Assembly (NCBI RefSeq): GCF_000196255.1
Contig: NC_006371.1
Span: forward strand, 1,913,585 to 1,977,584
Direction of reading: 5' to 3'
Length of the DNA: 64,000 nt
Origin: Photobacterium profundum SS9
Lineage (GTDB): Bacteria > Pseudomonadota > Gammaproteobacteria > Enterobacterales > Vibrionaceae
A program made the translations under genes and the position numbers. The notes under the pieces are model-generated. The model ran no database searches, was not told where the DNA came from, and was given only the letters and a program-made list of their open reading frames with translations. This document shows positions 1-9,337 of this stretch, piece by piece. The stretch's first letter is position 1. Every line of letters begins with the position of its first letter.

Positions 1-3000
1 AGTCGTAACAGTGACGCCGTCTTCAACATAGACCGCAGTATCACCATCAACGGTACCCCAATCTTCTACAGTAGCTTTACCATCAAAAATGCGCGTTGAC
101 GTATCACTGTCGAAGCTACCCACACGAATATCTCGCGTATCAGACTGAATCTCTTCGGTATTCGGGGTGAACTGTACTTGAGTATCGGCTGGGTATGTTA
201 AGCCAATAACCATATCAGCCCATTCGCCGTCTTCATTCATATACTGTACCGAACCATGTTCTGGTGCGGCATCTAAACGAATCAGCGGATCCATTCCATC
301 AAGACTACTGTCATCTTGTGCAACAACCAGATCATTCACCGGATTAACGGCTAAATCGAGCCCCGTAGATACGATTTCTTGACCATCAGTCACATCGAAA
401 GTTAACTGTAAGTCACCATTGAAGTTTTCTGCGGGCGTAATGGTAAACGACCCATCTTCATGCTTTTCAACTGAGCCGAAGGCTTCTAGTTGCAGATTAG
501 TAGCAGTTAAAACATCACCATCTACGTCTGATGCATGCATCAATAACTGTTCTTGCGTCAGCGTAATCGTGCCATCTTCATTTACGTTGTAAGCCACATT
601 TCCTGTTACGACTGCCGCATCGTTCACGGCTTCAACCGTTAATGTACCGTCAGAGGCAACAAGGCTACCGTTTTGGTCAGACACATTAAACGTGATATTC
701 AAATCACCATTTACGTCTTGATTCGGCGTAACAATAAACGATTTCTCGCCCGTTTCACTGTCAATCACAGTTGTAAAGTTGGCGTTATCGATAGTCAGAT
801 TAGTAATGATTAGATCATCACCATCTACATCACTGGCATTCGCTAGTAAAGCCGCTTCTGTGATAATAATTTCAGTATCTTCATCGGTGTTAAATTGCGG
901 TACGCTGTCGGCATCGATCACGACTGCATCGTTCACCGCTTGTACTTCAAACTCCAGCTTGCTGGTCGTGGAAGCTGTTTCTGGTGTTTCATCATTAAGG
1001 GTGCTGTTTTCAACCGTTGTCGAGATAACAGCTAATGAGACTGGACCATTAAAGTTATCAGCACCTTGGAAACTTAAGCTACTTAAATTCCAGCCCAACA
1101 CATCGACACTGTTATCATCACTGCTGGCGGTAAAGATGTTGTCTCCATCCGTCAGGGTGGCACCATCAGGTAAGCCATCAACAACAATCGATTGCAGTGA
1201 TTCAGAATCATCGATATCCAGTGTTGCGCTATCAATAACGATAGGCACGGTCTGATCCTCAATAATATCTTTGACGACAGTGATGGCATCAAGCAACCCA
1301 CCGAGGCTGTTGTCATCAGGCGAATCAAATTCTAATCGAGGATTATCAGTTGTCGCCGTAAATTGATAGGTGTGGTTTTCCCAGCCTGCTTCATCTGGAG
1401 CAAGTGAATCAATCAACACCCCTTCAAAGTAAATATCAACTTGCGAATCTGCCCCTTCATAATTCAGGCGCGCAGACATATCAAACGACAAGGTCACCAC
1501 ATCGCCAGCTTGCACATCAAGGTTGGTGTACAAGTTTGATTCATCACCACGATTGGCTTCTAATTCAATTACGCCCCCACGGTTATCACCCACTCCGTAG
1601 ACATAGTCTTGATGAATTTCGATATGATTATTGTGATTATCGGTATGCCAACCAGTGAGAGCACTGTTTTGACCCACGCCATATTCTGCTAAGGTCATGT
1701 CGGTCAGTGACACGGTTAATGACGGTACATCAGCATCGGGAGTGATCGTAACAGGGGCATTGAACGTCGCATCAACTGTGCCGTCATTCAATGTAATGGT
1801 TAAGTTAGCGTCACCGCTGTAATCAGCATCTGGGGTATACACCCAATCGCCATTGTCGCTTTGAGTGACGATTCCATGTTCATCCGCACTGATACTTGCC
1901 ACTGATAACGCATTGTTATCCACGTCTGTCGCATTATCAATTAATGAGGCTTCAGTGATCACAATGCTGCCGTCTTCATTTACAATGTACGAGGTTTCTG
2001 CAAGTACAGGGGCATCGTTTACTGCGGCAAGATCGAGGTTACCAGAAGCAGGAGTCACCGCGCCATCGTTGTCATCGACATCGAAGGTGAAAGGCACATC
2101 ACCGTTATAATCGGCGGTTGGGGTAAAGGTGAATGTACCATCGTCATTGTCGATGACCGAGCCATATTGCGCATCAATACTCAGGTTAAGCGCGGTCAGA
2201 TCATCACTATCAATGTCGGTAGCATTTTGCAGCAACATCTCTTGAGTAAAGGTGATTGCGATATCTTCAGTACCATCAATATCGGTTGGGGTGACAACCG
2301 CAGCATCATTCACTGCCGCAACAGTCAATGTACTATCAGAGGATACAAGACTACCGTTTTGATCGGATACATCGAATGTTACTTTCAACTCTCCGTTTAT
2401 ATTTTCATTTGGCGTAACAACAAATGATTTTTCACTCGTTTCAGGATCAATCTCGATTTCAAACGTCGCATTCTCGATACTTAAATTTTCAACACTTAAA
2501 TCATCACCATCGACATCGCTCGCATTTGCCAATAGTTCAGCTTCGGTGAGTACGATCTGTGTATCTTCGACACCATCGAACATAGGTGCAATTTCATCAT
2601 CAATAACGACTTCATCGTTCACGTTATTAACTTGAATTTCTATCGTTTCTGACACGCTTTTAGTATCAAATTCATCTTCAACAGATAAATCAGCAGCAAT
2701 CGCATCTGCAACATCGACTTCAAACGTTTCATTGGTTGTTGCCGTGTCTACCTCTTGGTTTCGAGCTTGTCCTCCGCGACTACCACCAGCACCTCCTGCA
2801 CTTTGTTGCTCTGAGGTTATGTCTCCCCTTGATTGAGGCGTATCATTACCACTACCTGAAAGTTCCCCTTGCGGCGTATTACCACCAACAGATTGTGGTG
2901 TCGCTCCACCAGCCGCATCGTTCTCACTATTATCGCGGCCATTATTTGTTGGTTCTTGTGCTGTTTTATTACCACCTCGCCCTTGTGGTTTATCGTCATC

Positions 3001-3282
3001 ATTAGCATTGTGTTCTTCTGCACGGCGTTGCCCTCCTTGATCTTCTCGACCCGCTCCGGAAGGGTTTTCATTCATTGCTGCATTAATTTCATCGACTAGA
3101 TCTGACGACTCAGCGCCAGTAGCGGTGGCTGCAGCAACAGTATTTTGCAAATTCTGTCTATCATGCCCACGGTGGTCACCTGTTCCTTCATCTGGCGTGG
3201 CAATATTCTCAACAGCATCATTCAATTCATTGCTGTCATCATTCTTTTTATCATGATGCTTGCCACCTTTATTTTTCGCCAT
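1..3282 (-). CDS. Giant cadherin-like/VCBS adhesin, type I secretion substrate (N-terminal part, runs off the window)
   Basis: The reading frame is open for 1094 codons from an ATG at 3282, which has a strong ribosome site (GGAGGT), to the window edge. Residues 1 to about 185 are low-complexity and rich in Gly, Asn, Asp and Gln, and likely disordered. After that come at least five cadherin-like/tandem repeats, each with a 'LTEAELLANASDVDGDDL'-type calcium-binding motif, for example coded near 2540-2480, 2240-2180, 1950-1880, 870-800 and 560-500. Between repeats 3 and 4 (about 1270-1660) lies a jelly-roll-like domain with the GW...N.IEI...ELDA...LSFD pattern often seen in large Vibrio adhesins. 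There is no Sec signal peptide, as expected for a type I substrate with a C-terminal signal outside the window. The divergent operon at 5744-14479 encodes the matching exporter. The family is clear; the ligand is unknown. Confidence 0.9.
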   Translation of the reverse strand, partial: MAKNKGGKHHDKKNDDSNELNDAVENIATPDEGTGDHRGHDRQNLQNTVAAATATGAESSDLVDEINAAMNENPSGAGREDQGGQRRAEEHNANDDDKPQGRGGNKTAQEPTNNGRDNSENDAAGGATPQSVGGNTPQGELSGSGNDTPQSRGDITSEQQSAGGAGGSRGGQARNQEVDTATTNETFEVDVADAIAADLSVEDEFDTKSVSETIEIQVNNVNDEVVIDDEIAPMFDGVEDTQIVLTEAELLANASDVDGDDLSVENLSIENATFEIEIDPETSEKSFVVTPNENINGELKVTFDVSDQNGSLVSSDSTLTVAAVNDAAVVTPTDIDGTEDIAITFTQEMLLQNATDIDSDDLTALNLSIDAQYGSVIDNDDGTFTFTPTADYNGDVPFTFDVDDNDGAVTPASGNLDLAAVNDAPVLAETSYIVNEDGSIVITEASLIDNATDVDNNALSVASISADEHGIVTQSDNGDWVYTPDADYSGDANLTITLNDGTVDATFNAPVTITPDADVPSLTVSLTDMTLAEYGVGQNSALTGWHTDNHNNHIEIHQDYVYGVGDNRGGVIELEANRGDESNLYTNLDVQAGDVVTLSFDMSARLNYEGADSQVDIYFEGVLIDSLAPDEAGWENHTYQFTATTDNPRLEFDSPDDNSLGGLLDAITVVKDIIEDQTVPIVIDSATLDIDDSESLQSIVVDGLPDGATLTDGDNIFTASSDDNSVDVLGWNLSSLSFQGADNFNGPVSLAVISTTVENSTLNDETPETASTTSKLEFEVQAVNDAVVIDADSVPQFNTDEDTEIIITEAALLANASDVDGDDLIITNLTIDNANFTTVIDSETGEKSFIVTPNQDVNGDLNITFNVSDQNGSLVASDGTLTVEAVNDAAVVTGNVAYNVNEDGTITLTQEQLLMHASDVDGDVLTATNLQLEAFGSVEKHEDGSFTITPAENFNGDLQLTFDVTDGQEIVSTGLDLAVNPVNDLVVAQDDSSLDGMDPLIRLDAAPEHGSVQYMNEDGEWADMVIGLTYPADTQVQFTPNTEEIQSDTRDIRVGSFDSDTSTRIFDGKATVEDWGTVDGDTAVYVEDGVTVTT

Positions 3283-3612
3283 TGAGACCTCCAGATAATG
3301 CCGTCATTTACGTACAAAATGAACTTTCCTTTATATACTTAAGAACAACAAAAATGGTTTGGCAAATATATTGATAAGTGATTTATTTTTAAATGAAAAA
3401 ATAGTGATATTACGCACAGTTAGAGTCAATAAAATGGCTTTGTTACATGTGAAATATCATTCAAATAATGAATTTTCAATAATTGGCATTTTGTCTTGAT
3501 ATATAGTCAAATTTAGACCATACATTATTGTTAGCGAACCATTTTATGTCTAAGTGTTATACCCAAGCGACCTCAAGGTGAAGGCTTCAATCGGGGAAAA
3601 AAGGGAAATATA
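3283..3612. promoter_or_regulatory. Divergent promoter region between the adhesin and the Hpt/secretion operon
   Basis: This 330-bp AT-rich gap separates two divergently read transcription units, so it should carry both promoters. The adhesin ribosome site lies at 3285-3291. A truncated repeat end (see 3558) sits close to the Hpt start and may have altered that promoter. I see no convincing operator or open reading frame here. Confidence 0.45.
3558..3600. repeat. Solo end of the TACCC...GGGTA repeat family
   Basis: TA at 3558-3559 is followed by TACCCAAGCGACCTCAAGGT, which closely resembles the left ends of the elements at 34829, 37111 and 57641. No matching right end is visible, so this is either a truncated copy or a decayed compact one. 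It ends about 15 bp before the ATG of the Hpt gene. Confidence 0.5.
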
Positions 3613-3760
3613 ATGATAAATTACACGGAATTCAGTAGCTCTATGGACGATGACAGCGACATGATTGAAATGATCATCGAGCTTTATAATGAAGAACACG
3701 GTAATGATATACGCGTAATACAAAATAAATATGCAAATCAAGATGTTGAAGGGTTATTTC

Positions 3761-5525
3761 GTAACTTCTCAATAAGCCGAGGCAGGGTGGGCTTTCTGGA
3801 GCACCAGAGAGCCTAAAGATGGGATTACATTACTTTGAGAAATTCGGTCGTTGAGATATTTCCAGAAGGAAACCCCTAATTTTCCGCACGTTTTTTTCAG
3901 GCTGGAAAAGGTATCTCGGCATTGTCGGCCAAGATCACTACGAGTACCTCCACTGACTTTGCGCCGCTTGACCTGCTCCCTTAGATCATTTTCGCTTCCA
4001 TTTGTATGGATTGGAATTTCTGGTCGTTCCAATACCAGCAATAAGCTTGATTTTAATTTGTTTAACCGCTTTAGTTGCTGATTAAGGAGCTCATAGCGGG
4101 TTTTCTGAGTAAATAGCCGATCGAACTCCTTCGACAGAGCTGATTTCTTCGTGTCGCAAGGCTGTTTTTTGTATTCTTTCAGCTCCTTGTAGAACGACCA
4201 AATCTCATCACGTACTTGTGCGATGTCTTCTCGATGTCCCTCATTCAACGGAATAAGCTTGTGGACCAACCGCTCCGCATGTACCCAGCACAAACCATGT
4301 TGTAGAACCTTAAACTGTCCAGCACCATCACTGATCACAGCGAGTTTACCCAAAGCTTCATTCTCTGACGCGCAACCCAATAAGGCACCTTCAGTCGCTA
4401 TTTGAATATGCCTTTTTACGACAATACCCAGCTGAACTAGATGAGCAGACCATTCCTCCTCACATCCAAAGTTGGTCACTGGTGTGTTTGCTAACAATGC
4501 TAACTGGGGAGCAGGGAGTTTATTTGTCGCCATATAGTTTAGTGCGCAGGTGTTCACCTGATAACCCTTGTTTCCAGCCCGAAGGAGTGACAGGAAGTTG
4601 ATCCGATTTTTTCGGTCTGAACTTTGAAACCAAGCAAACCACTCATTGCCTATGTGGGTGACAAAACCGTTCTTGCCCTGATGCCTAGCTCCGGTGTCAT
4701 CTGTTGTGATATAGCCAGTGCTTTGCAGGCCTGCAGCCAGAAGTTCGGCTTTTTCTTCATGCAAATCATCATGATTTTCGGTCAATAAGCGATTTAATTG
4801 GCCACTGGAAATATCGATACCCCATTCTCTAAGTTGTTCCAACAACAGAGGCTGAGTGACCTGACATTGATGATACTGATAGAGGATGTAGCTTCTTAGT
4901 CGAGTGCCAAAGTGTTGGCCTGCTAGTCCATTAGGCAAGGTAGCGGTAACCGTCGAACCATCAGGTAATAGATAGCAAGCTAAGCGATAACGTACATTGC
5001 ACGACTGTATCTCTAGCTCTTGGACGACAAAATCTCGGTAGCCCTTGAATCGTGCCCCGATAGGTAAAGGTTGTTCTGGCTGGACAATGTTATCCTGATG
5101 AATGGTCAGCGTTTGATTTTTGCTACGCTTGGTAGAGCCGGACCGTTTGTTATCAGTCGAGCCTTGGTCTGACTTTTCATCGGTATTTGTGTCGAGTTTA
5201 CTCGGCTTGAACTTGGGCCGTTTTTTCTGCCCTTTTAGTACGTTGATCTCGTCTTTAAGGAGGGTGATTTCTTCTTGTTGGCGCTCAACCGTATCGGAAA
5301 GCTGCTCAATGATCCCAATTAAGCCTTTTACCAAAGGGGTTTGCTCTGACTCTGGAATGTCTGGGAGATTAATTTTCATTGAGACAAAAGGCTCTACGTG
5401 GTTAGAGGCTACTATTTTGAAGGTTTGAAAGGATCAATCAAGCCGATCTTAGAGATCCTAACATTAATTTTAAAAACACTATCAGGATCACTCTTCGCTT
5501 ATGCCCCGACTTATTGAGAAGTTAC
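3761..5525 (-). mobile_element. IS66-family insertion sequence (single-ORF, ISBst12-like), 1765 bp with 8-bp target duplication
   Basis: The terminal inverted repeats start GTAACTTCTCAATAAG at both ends, and GTAA is the usual start of IS66-family ends. The flanks carry the same 8 bp, GTTATTTC, at 3753-3760 and 5526-5533, which is the duplication length of this family. Only one long ORF is present; the tnpA and tnpB accessory genes of classical IS66 are absent, which fits the ISBst12-type subgroup. The element interrupts the Hpt gene. Confidence 0.93.
3769..5379 (-). CDS. IS66-family transposase
   Basis: This 536-residue protein has an N-terminal coiled-coil stretch (about residues 20-50, EQLSDTVERQQEEITLLKDE), a basic Lys/Ser-rich linker, then a DDE nuclease core. 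Recognisable family motifs are TTDDTGARHQG, VISDGAGQF with a following CWVHAER, and HTNGSENDLR near the C-terminus, which corresponds to the NNRAER region of IS66 transposases. The frame is intact and fills almost the whole element, so it may still be active. It is read opposite to the gene it interrupts. Confidence 0.9.
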   Translation of the reverse strand: MKINLPDIPESEQTPLVKGLIGIIEQLSDTVERQQEEITLLKDEINVLKGQKKRPKFKPSKLDTNTDEKSDQGSTDNKRSGSTKRSKNQTLTIHQDNIVQPEQPLPIGARFKGYRDFVVQELEIQSCNVRYRLACYLLPDGSTVTATLPNGLAGQHFGTRLRSYILYQYHQCQVTQPLLLEQLREWGIDISSGQLNRLLTENHDDLHEEKAELLAAGLQSTGYITTDDTGARHQGKNGFVTHIGNEWFAWFQSSDRKNRINFLSLLRAGNKGYQVNTCALNYMATNKLPAPQLALLANTPVTNFGCEEEWSAHLVQLGIVVKRHIQIATEGALLGCASENEALGKLAVISDGAGQFKVLQHGLCWVHAERLVHKLIPLNEGHREDIAQVRDEIWSFYKELKEYKKQPCDTKKSALSKEFDRLFTQKTRYELLNQQLKRLNKLKSSLLLVLERPEIPIHTNGSENDLREQVKRRKVSGGTRSDLGRQCRDTFSSLKKTCGKLGVSFWKYLNDRISQSNVIPSLGSLVLQKAHPASAY

Positions 5526-5743
5526 GTTATTTCATACCATACATTCCCTTAGAGGCGTATTGCTTACTCTTTGTGAAGAAAAAGCCACATTACAACTAGA
5601 AACCATCGAAAACTTATGCAAACGTGGCGAAAAACCTGATGTACAACTCCTTAATGAAGCTTTAGAGGAAGTGGCTAGAGTTAACCAACAAGTTTTAACG
5701 TTAACGGCATAGCAGATGGTCATTGTTTCAAGGAGTCGATGCA

Positions 5744-7081
5744 ATGGGCATAGAAAAGCACATAAAGAAAGCGTTAATTGAATCTAAACACAATGATGAC
5801 ATAGAGATAAAAAATAATGTCTATATCAAGAGCGCAATGACTACCGTACATAAATCGTTGCTCTTTTTGTTTGCCGCTTTTCTGTTACTTATCATATTGG
5901 CTTCACAAGCCCAAATTGACATAGTCGTATCATCGCGAGGTGAAATGCTGCTCGATTCAGACATTGAGCGTGTACAGCATTTAGAAGGCGGCATTCTCGA
6001 CGCACTCTTAGTCAAAACTGGCGATTACGTTTACGCGGGTCAACCGATAGCACGGCTTAAATCGGTTGATCGTAATACCCAACTCGAATCAGCCACATTA
6101 GATATCGTTGGATTAGAAATTGAAATCACCCGTTATTTGGGGCTAATTAACCAAACCCTTCCTGACTTTTCATCGTTTAGTGCTTATCCCACACTGATCA
6201 CACAAAACACTGAGTCATGGCAAAAAGAATTTCAGAAAAACACGTCAAACCAGGAGCTAATGGGCCTTGATATTGAACATAAAAAACGCCTTATCGCCTC
6301 GATGAAAAACCGTATTAACAGTTCTCGCAAACAATTAGGGTTAATCAACAAGCAGCTCTCAATCAAAGAAACTCTCTATAAAGAAGAAATGGCGTCTTAC
6401 ATCGATGTACTCAATATGAAAGTACAAGAAACAAACATGTTACGAGAAATCGAAAACCTCGATGAAGCCGTAATGAACGAGCAGTTTCAATCTACGCGTC
6501 TAGAAAAACAACTGAATGACACTATAGCCAGACGTAATGCCGAATACCAAACACAAATAAACCAACTTGAAAAAGATCTCTCGTTGAAAAAAGCGCAACT
6601 ACCACAGCATACCGATAAAGTAGACCGCTTAACGGTGTATTCACCCGTTGATGGCGTAGTCGACAAAGTACATTTCAACTTTAAATCAGCCGTTATTCCT
6701 CCTAATGAAAGTATTGCTGACATTTCGCCAATCAAAAATACGCTTCACGCCGAAGCGAAAATCCCAAAGAAAGACACGGGGTTTGTTGAGATAGGTCAAG
6801 AAGTGAAATTGAAGTTTGACACCTATAACTTTGCCAAATATGGATTCGTTTCAGGCACGATTAACTCGATCAGTCGTTCGTCATACAAAGAAGAGGAAAA
6901 TGAATTCTATATTGCGAAGATCACTATTCAGCAAGATTTTCTTGAAAAGTCTGGTGCAAAATACACGCTAGCTCCCTACATGGAATTCACTGCTGATATT
7001 AAAACAGGTTCACGCTACGCCATTGATTACGCATTAAAACCAGTAATGAGTGCCATGGAAGACGCATTTGATGAAAGGTAA
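5744..7081 (+). CDS. HlyD-family membrane fusion protein of the type I secretion system
   Basis: The protein is the periplasmic adaptor that joins the inner-membrane ABC exporter to the TolC-like channel. A short cytoplasmic N-terminus is followed by one membrane helix (about residues 38-58, LLFLFAAFLLLIILASQAQ), a biotinyl-lipoyl-like half (RVQHLEGGILDALLVKTGDYV), a long coiled coil (about 110-290) and the returning lipoyl/beta-barrel part (YSPVDGVVDKVHFN). The length of about 445 residues is typical. I chose the ATG at 5744 because AAGGAG at 5729-5734 is well placed; an ATG at 5723 in the same frame is possible. It follows the broken Hpt gene by 31 bp and precedes the sensor gene by 6 bp. 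Confidence 0.92.
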   Translation: MGIEKHIKKALIESKHNDDIEIKNNVYIKSAMTTVHKSLLFLFAAFLLLIILASQAQIDIVVSSRGEMLLDSDIERVQHLEGGILDALLVKTGDYVYAGQPIARLKSVDRNTQLESATLDIVGLEIEITRYLGLINQTLPDFSSFSAYPTLITQNTESWQKEFQKNTSNQELMGLDIEHKKRLIASMKNRINSSRKQLGLINKQLSIKETLYKEEMASYIDVLNMKVQETNMLREIENLDEAVMNEQFQSTRLEKQLNDTIARRNAEYQTQINQLEKDLSLKKAQLPQHTDKVDRLTVYSPVDGVVDKVHFNFKSAVIPPNESIADISPIKNTLHAEAKIPKKDTGFVEIGQEVKLKFDTYNFAKYGFVSGTINSISRSSYKEEENEFYIAKITIQQDFLEKSGAKYTLAPYMEFTADIKTGSRYAIDYALKPVMSAMEDAFDER

Positions 7082-7087
7082 GAATTT

Positions 7088-9337
7088 GTGAATACATCAA
7101 AGAATAAAATCACTGGAATCTCACTCGTCTTACTTGTTGGGTTTATCCTCGCACAAACTCTAGTTGGTTGGCGTTGGCTGAATAATAACGCCGATTACAC
7201 CACCAGCCTACAATCTAGTTTACTGCAAAGTTCAGCAGCATTGGTGAGTAAAACTGAAACACTAATGAAAACAGTCATTGGCTGTGAGAAGGCACAATGT
7301 GTACCCAGCTCCCCCCTCCTTGGTTTGCCTATTAGCGAACTACGTCAACAAATCGCTGATTTTGAGCACCTTGCTTCTATTGAAAAGTCTAAAGTCAGTT
7401 TAGTAGGTAATATGGTACACCCACAGCTGCAAGTATCGATTGATAAATATCTGGCTAAGGGTGACATCACTACCTTTCAACAATCGTTACTCAACAGCTA
7501 TGTCGCACTACAAGCATCTCATCAGAACCTCATCAATATTGTTGAAGCCGATTATTACAACGCGCAACAACAACTTTTTTATCAAGCTCTTCTGATTTTT
7601 GCACTCAGTACCAGCATGGCTATTGTTCTCGTATTCATGCAAACATCTCGTAGAAAGCAGGTTAACAAGCGTAATACTCATACCCATCATGATATTGAAC
7701 AGCTTGCCACTCAGCTTGAAAACATCGATGCCAAAGGTATTCAGGCCCGACTTAATAACCTCGAAACAACCCCGACAGAAAGACGCATCTACGCCAACCT
7801 ATTATCCATGTATCAAGATGTTGAATTTCAAAAGCGTAACGCCGATTTATACCGCCAGCTTTATGCCCTTATTGGATATGAAATTCGCGGTATGACGAAC
7901 ACTATTCAAGGTGGGGTACGCTTAATGGCACAAGATGCTGGCGAGAATGGTGCCGTAATGGCACGTGATATTACGCTGGCAACAAATACCTTATCTGACC
8001 TTGCTGATAACTATAATCGATTAATTTCTGGAGGTAATAAGAGTCAAACAGGCAAAGTGTCTTTTTTACCTTTCATGTCTGAATTGATTGTGCACTTAAC
8101 GGCCAAAACACAGCAATCACAACGTACCTTAGAATGCTACTTAGATGATAACTTACCAGAAGTCATTGAAGGGAATTCCACCAGCCTATTTTGGGTTCTA
8201 TTTTTACAGCTTTCTAATGCTATATCGGCACAAAATGAAAAACACATTTTACTGAGGATCCGCACTGAAGCGGCAGAAGACGTTGAACAAACCCGTTTGA
8301 TCTTCGAAATTTTATTCTTGCCAACCGATAACGTGGATCTTGCCAGTATCCAAGATACGTCATGGGATCCTGTCGAAGAAAAAAGCGGCATTAATGATGA
8401 ATGGTCTAAAGCTATTTTAACCAAGGTTAGTCGATTTAAATCCTTATGGTTTCAAGCACCAAAAACACATCACAACGACTTGCCAGTGCAGCCTTTTCAG
8501 CAGCTGCATATTGCCATTGATATAACACCAAAGAGTTTTTATCGCGTTGAACGTTCGCTTGAAAATAAACACATTATGATTTGTACCGATTCCCCACTAC
8601 AAATCGACATCATGTCGCGTATTTTAATTCAATATGGTGCAACAGTTGAGGTTATCCGCACCGCCAATGACATCTTCCAATCATTACCTGTTATTGGTAA
8701 TTACGATGCCATTATTATTACCGATACGCTAAAAGGCATTCAGCTAAAATCTTTCTGTAAGACATTGCATTCACGTCTGAAAAAATCAGCTAAAACGAAA
8801 TTATTTCTAGCCGCATCAGAATCAAGCACAGTACAAGATACCCATGCATATGTTGATCGCGTGTTTTATACCCCGTTAATACCGTATGAGTTCATTCCAA
8901 ACTTATCAGATGCGCTCAAAGAGACCGAAGAAAGCAATACGCAAACTCAAAGCACTTTTTTAATTGTTGAAGATGATCGCGTACAGCAGTTCTTATTGAA
9001 AAAGTTACTAAGCAAACAAGGTTATGACTCCCACACCGTTAGCGATGGCGCACAAGCTGTCGAATACATGAAAGATCACGGTGCCGACATCGTCTTCATG
9101 GACTGCATTATGCCAGGTATGGGAGGGCTAGAAGCCACAAAATTAATTCGCCAGCGGGAACAGGAAAGGGATATCAACCAACCCGCCACCATTATTGGCG
9201 CAACCGCACTCACCAGTGCAACAGAACACAAGTCATGTATTGAAGCAGGGATGGACTATGTCATCAGTAAGCCGTATAAAAGTGATGAAATCATTAAAGT
9301 TATTAAAAAATACATGGCGATTAAAAAAATCTGTTAG
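7088..9337 (+). CDS. Hybrid sensor protein with degenerate kinase core and C-terminal receiver
   Basis: This 749-residue protein starts at a GTG. It has a membrane helix at about 9-30, a periplasmic loop with Cys66 and Cys71, a second helix at about 163-185, then a dimerisation-like segment. Where sensor kinases have the phospho-accepting H-E-I-R, this protein reads IGYEIRGMTN, with Tyr at 264, and no convincing N, G1 or G2 ATP-binding boxes follow. A receiver-like domain spans about 500-600, and a canonical receiver spans about 624-745 with acidic pair ED, phospho-acceptor Asp672 (FMDCIMPGMGG) and Lys728 (ISKPYK). It is therefore probably not an autokinase but a receiver that could be charged by another kinase or by the neighbouring Hpt. 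It sits inside the secretion operon, so control of adhesin export is a fair inference. Confidence 0.85.
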   Translation: MNTSKNKITGISLVLLVGFILAQTLVGWRWLNNNADYTTSLQSSLLQSSAALVSKTETLMKTVIGCEKAQCVPSSPLLGLPISELRQQIADFEHLASIEKSKVSLVGNMVHPQLQVSIDKYLAKGDITTFQQSLLNSYVALQASHQNLINIVEADYYNAQQQLFYQALLIFALSTSMAIVLVFMQTSRRKQVNKRNTHTHHDIEQLATQLENIDAKGIQARLNNLETTPTERRIYANLLSMYQDVEFQKRNADLYRQLYALIGYEIRGMTNTIQGGVRLMAQDAGENGAVMARDITLATNTLSDLADNYNRLISGGNKSQTGKVSFLPFMSELIVHLTAKTQQSQRTLECYLDDNLPEVIEGNSTSLFWVLFLQLSNAISAQNEKHILLRIRTEAAEDVEQTRLIFEILFLPTDNVDLASIQDTSWDPVEEKSGINDEWSKAILTKVSRFKSLWFQAPKTHHNDLPVQPFQQLHIAIDITPKSFYRVERSLENKHIMICTDSPLQIDIMSRILIQYGATVEVIRTANDIFQSLPVIGNYDAIIITDTLKGIQLKSFCKTLHSRLKKSAKTKLFLAASESSTVQDTHAYVDRVFYTPLIPYEFIPNLSDALKETEESNTQTQSTFLIVEDDRVQQFLLKKLLSKQGYDSHTVSDGAQAVEYMKDHGADIVFMDCIMPGMGGLEATKLIRQREQERDINQPATIIGATALTSATEHKSCIEAGMDYVISKPYKSDEIIKVIKKYMAIKKIC

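Larger units (their letters stand above)
3613..5712 (+). pseudogene. Hpt-domain phosphotransfer protein, interrupted by an IS66-type element
   Basis: Removing the insertion at 3761-5525 and one copy of the 8-bp duplication joins 3613-3760 to 5534-5712 into one frame of 108 codons. The joined protein has the histidine phosphotransfer motif HTIHSLRG, with the phosphorylatable His at about residue 53, as in the Hpt consensus HxLKG. The insertion falls in codon 50, three residues before that His, so the remaining N-terminal piece (67 codons, ending in IS-encoded residues) cannot transfer phosphate. The gene was the first of the divergent secretion operon and the natural partner of the receiver domain in the hybrid sensor at 7088-9337. 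The reconstruction is read directly from the sequence; the partnership is inferred from position. Confidence 0.88.

Noticed and set aside
779..3099. Several plus-strand and minus-strand frames of 60-160 codons opposite or within the adhesin region
   Set aside because: They are shadows of the long minus-strand adhesin frame, with repetitive Ser/Thr- or His-rich translations and no ribosome sites.
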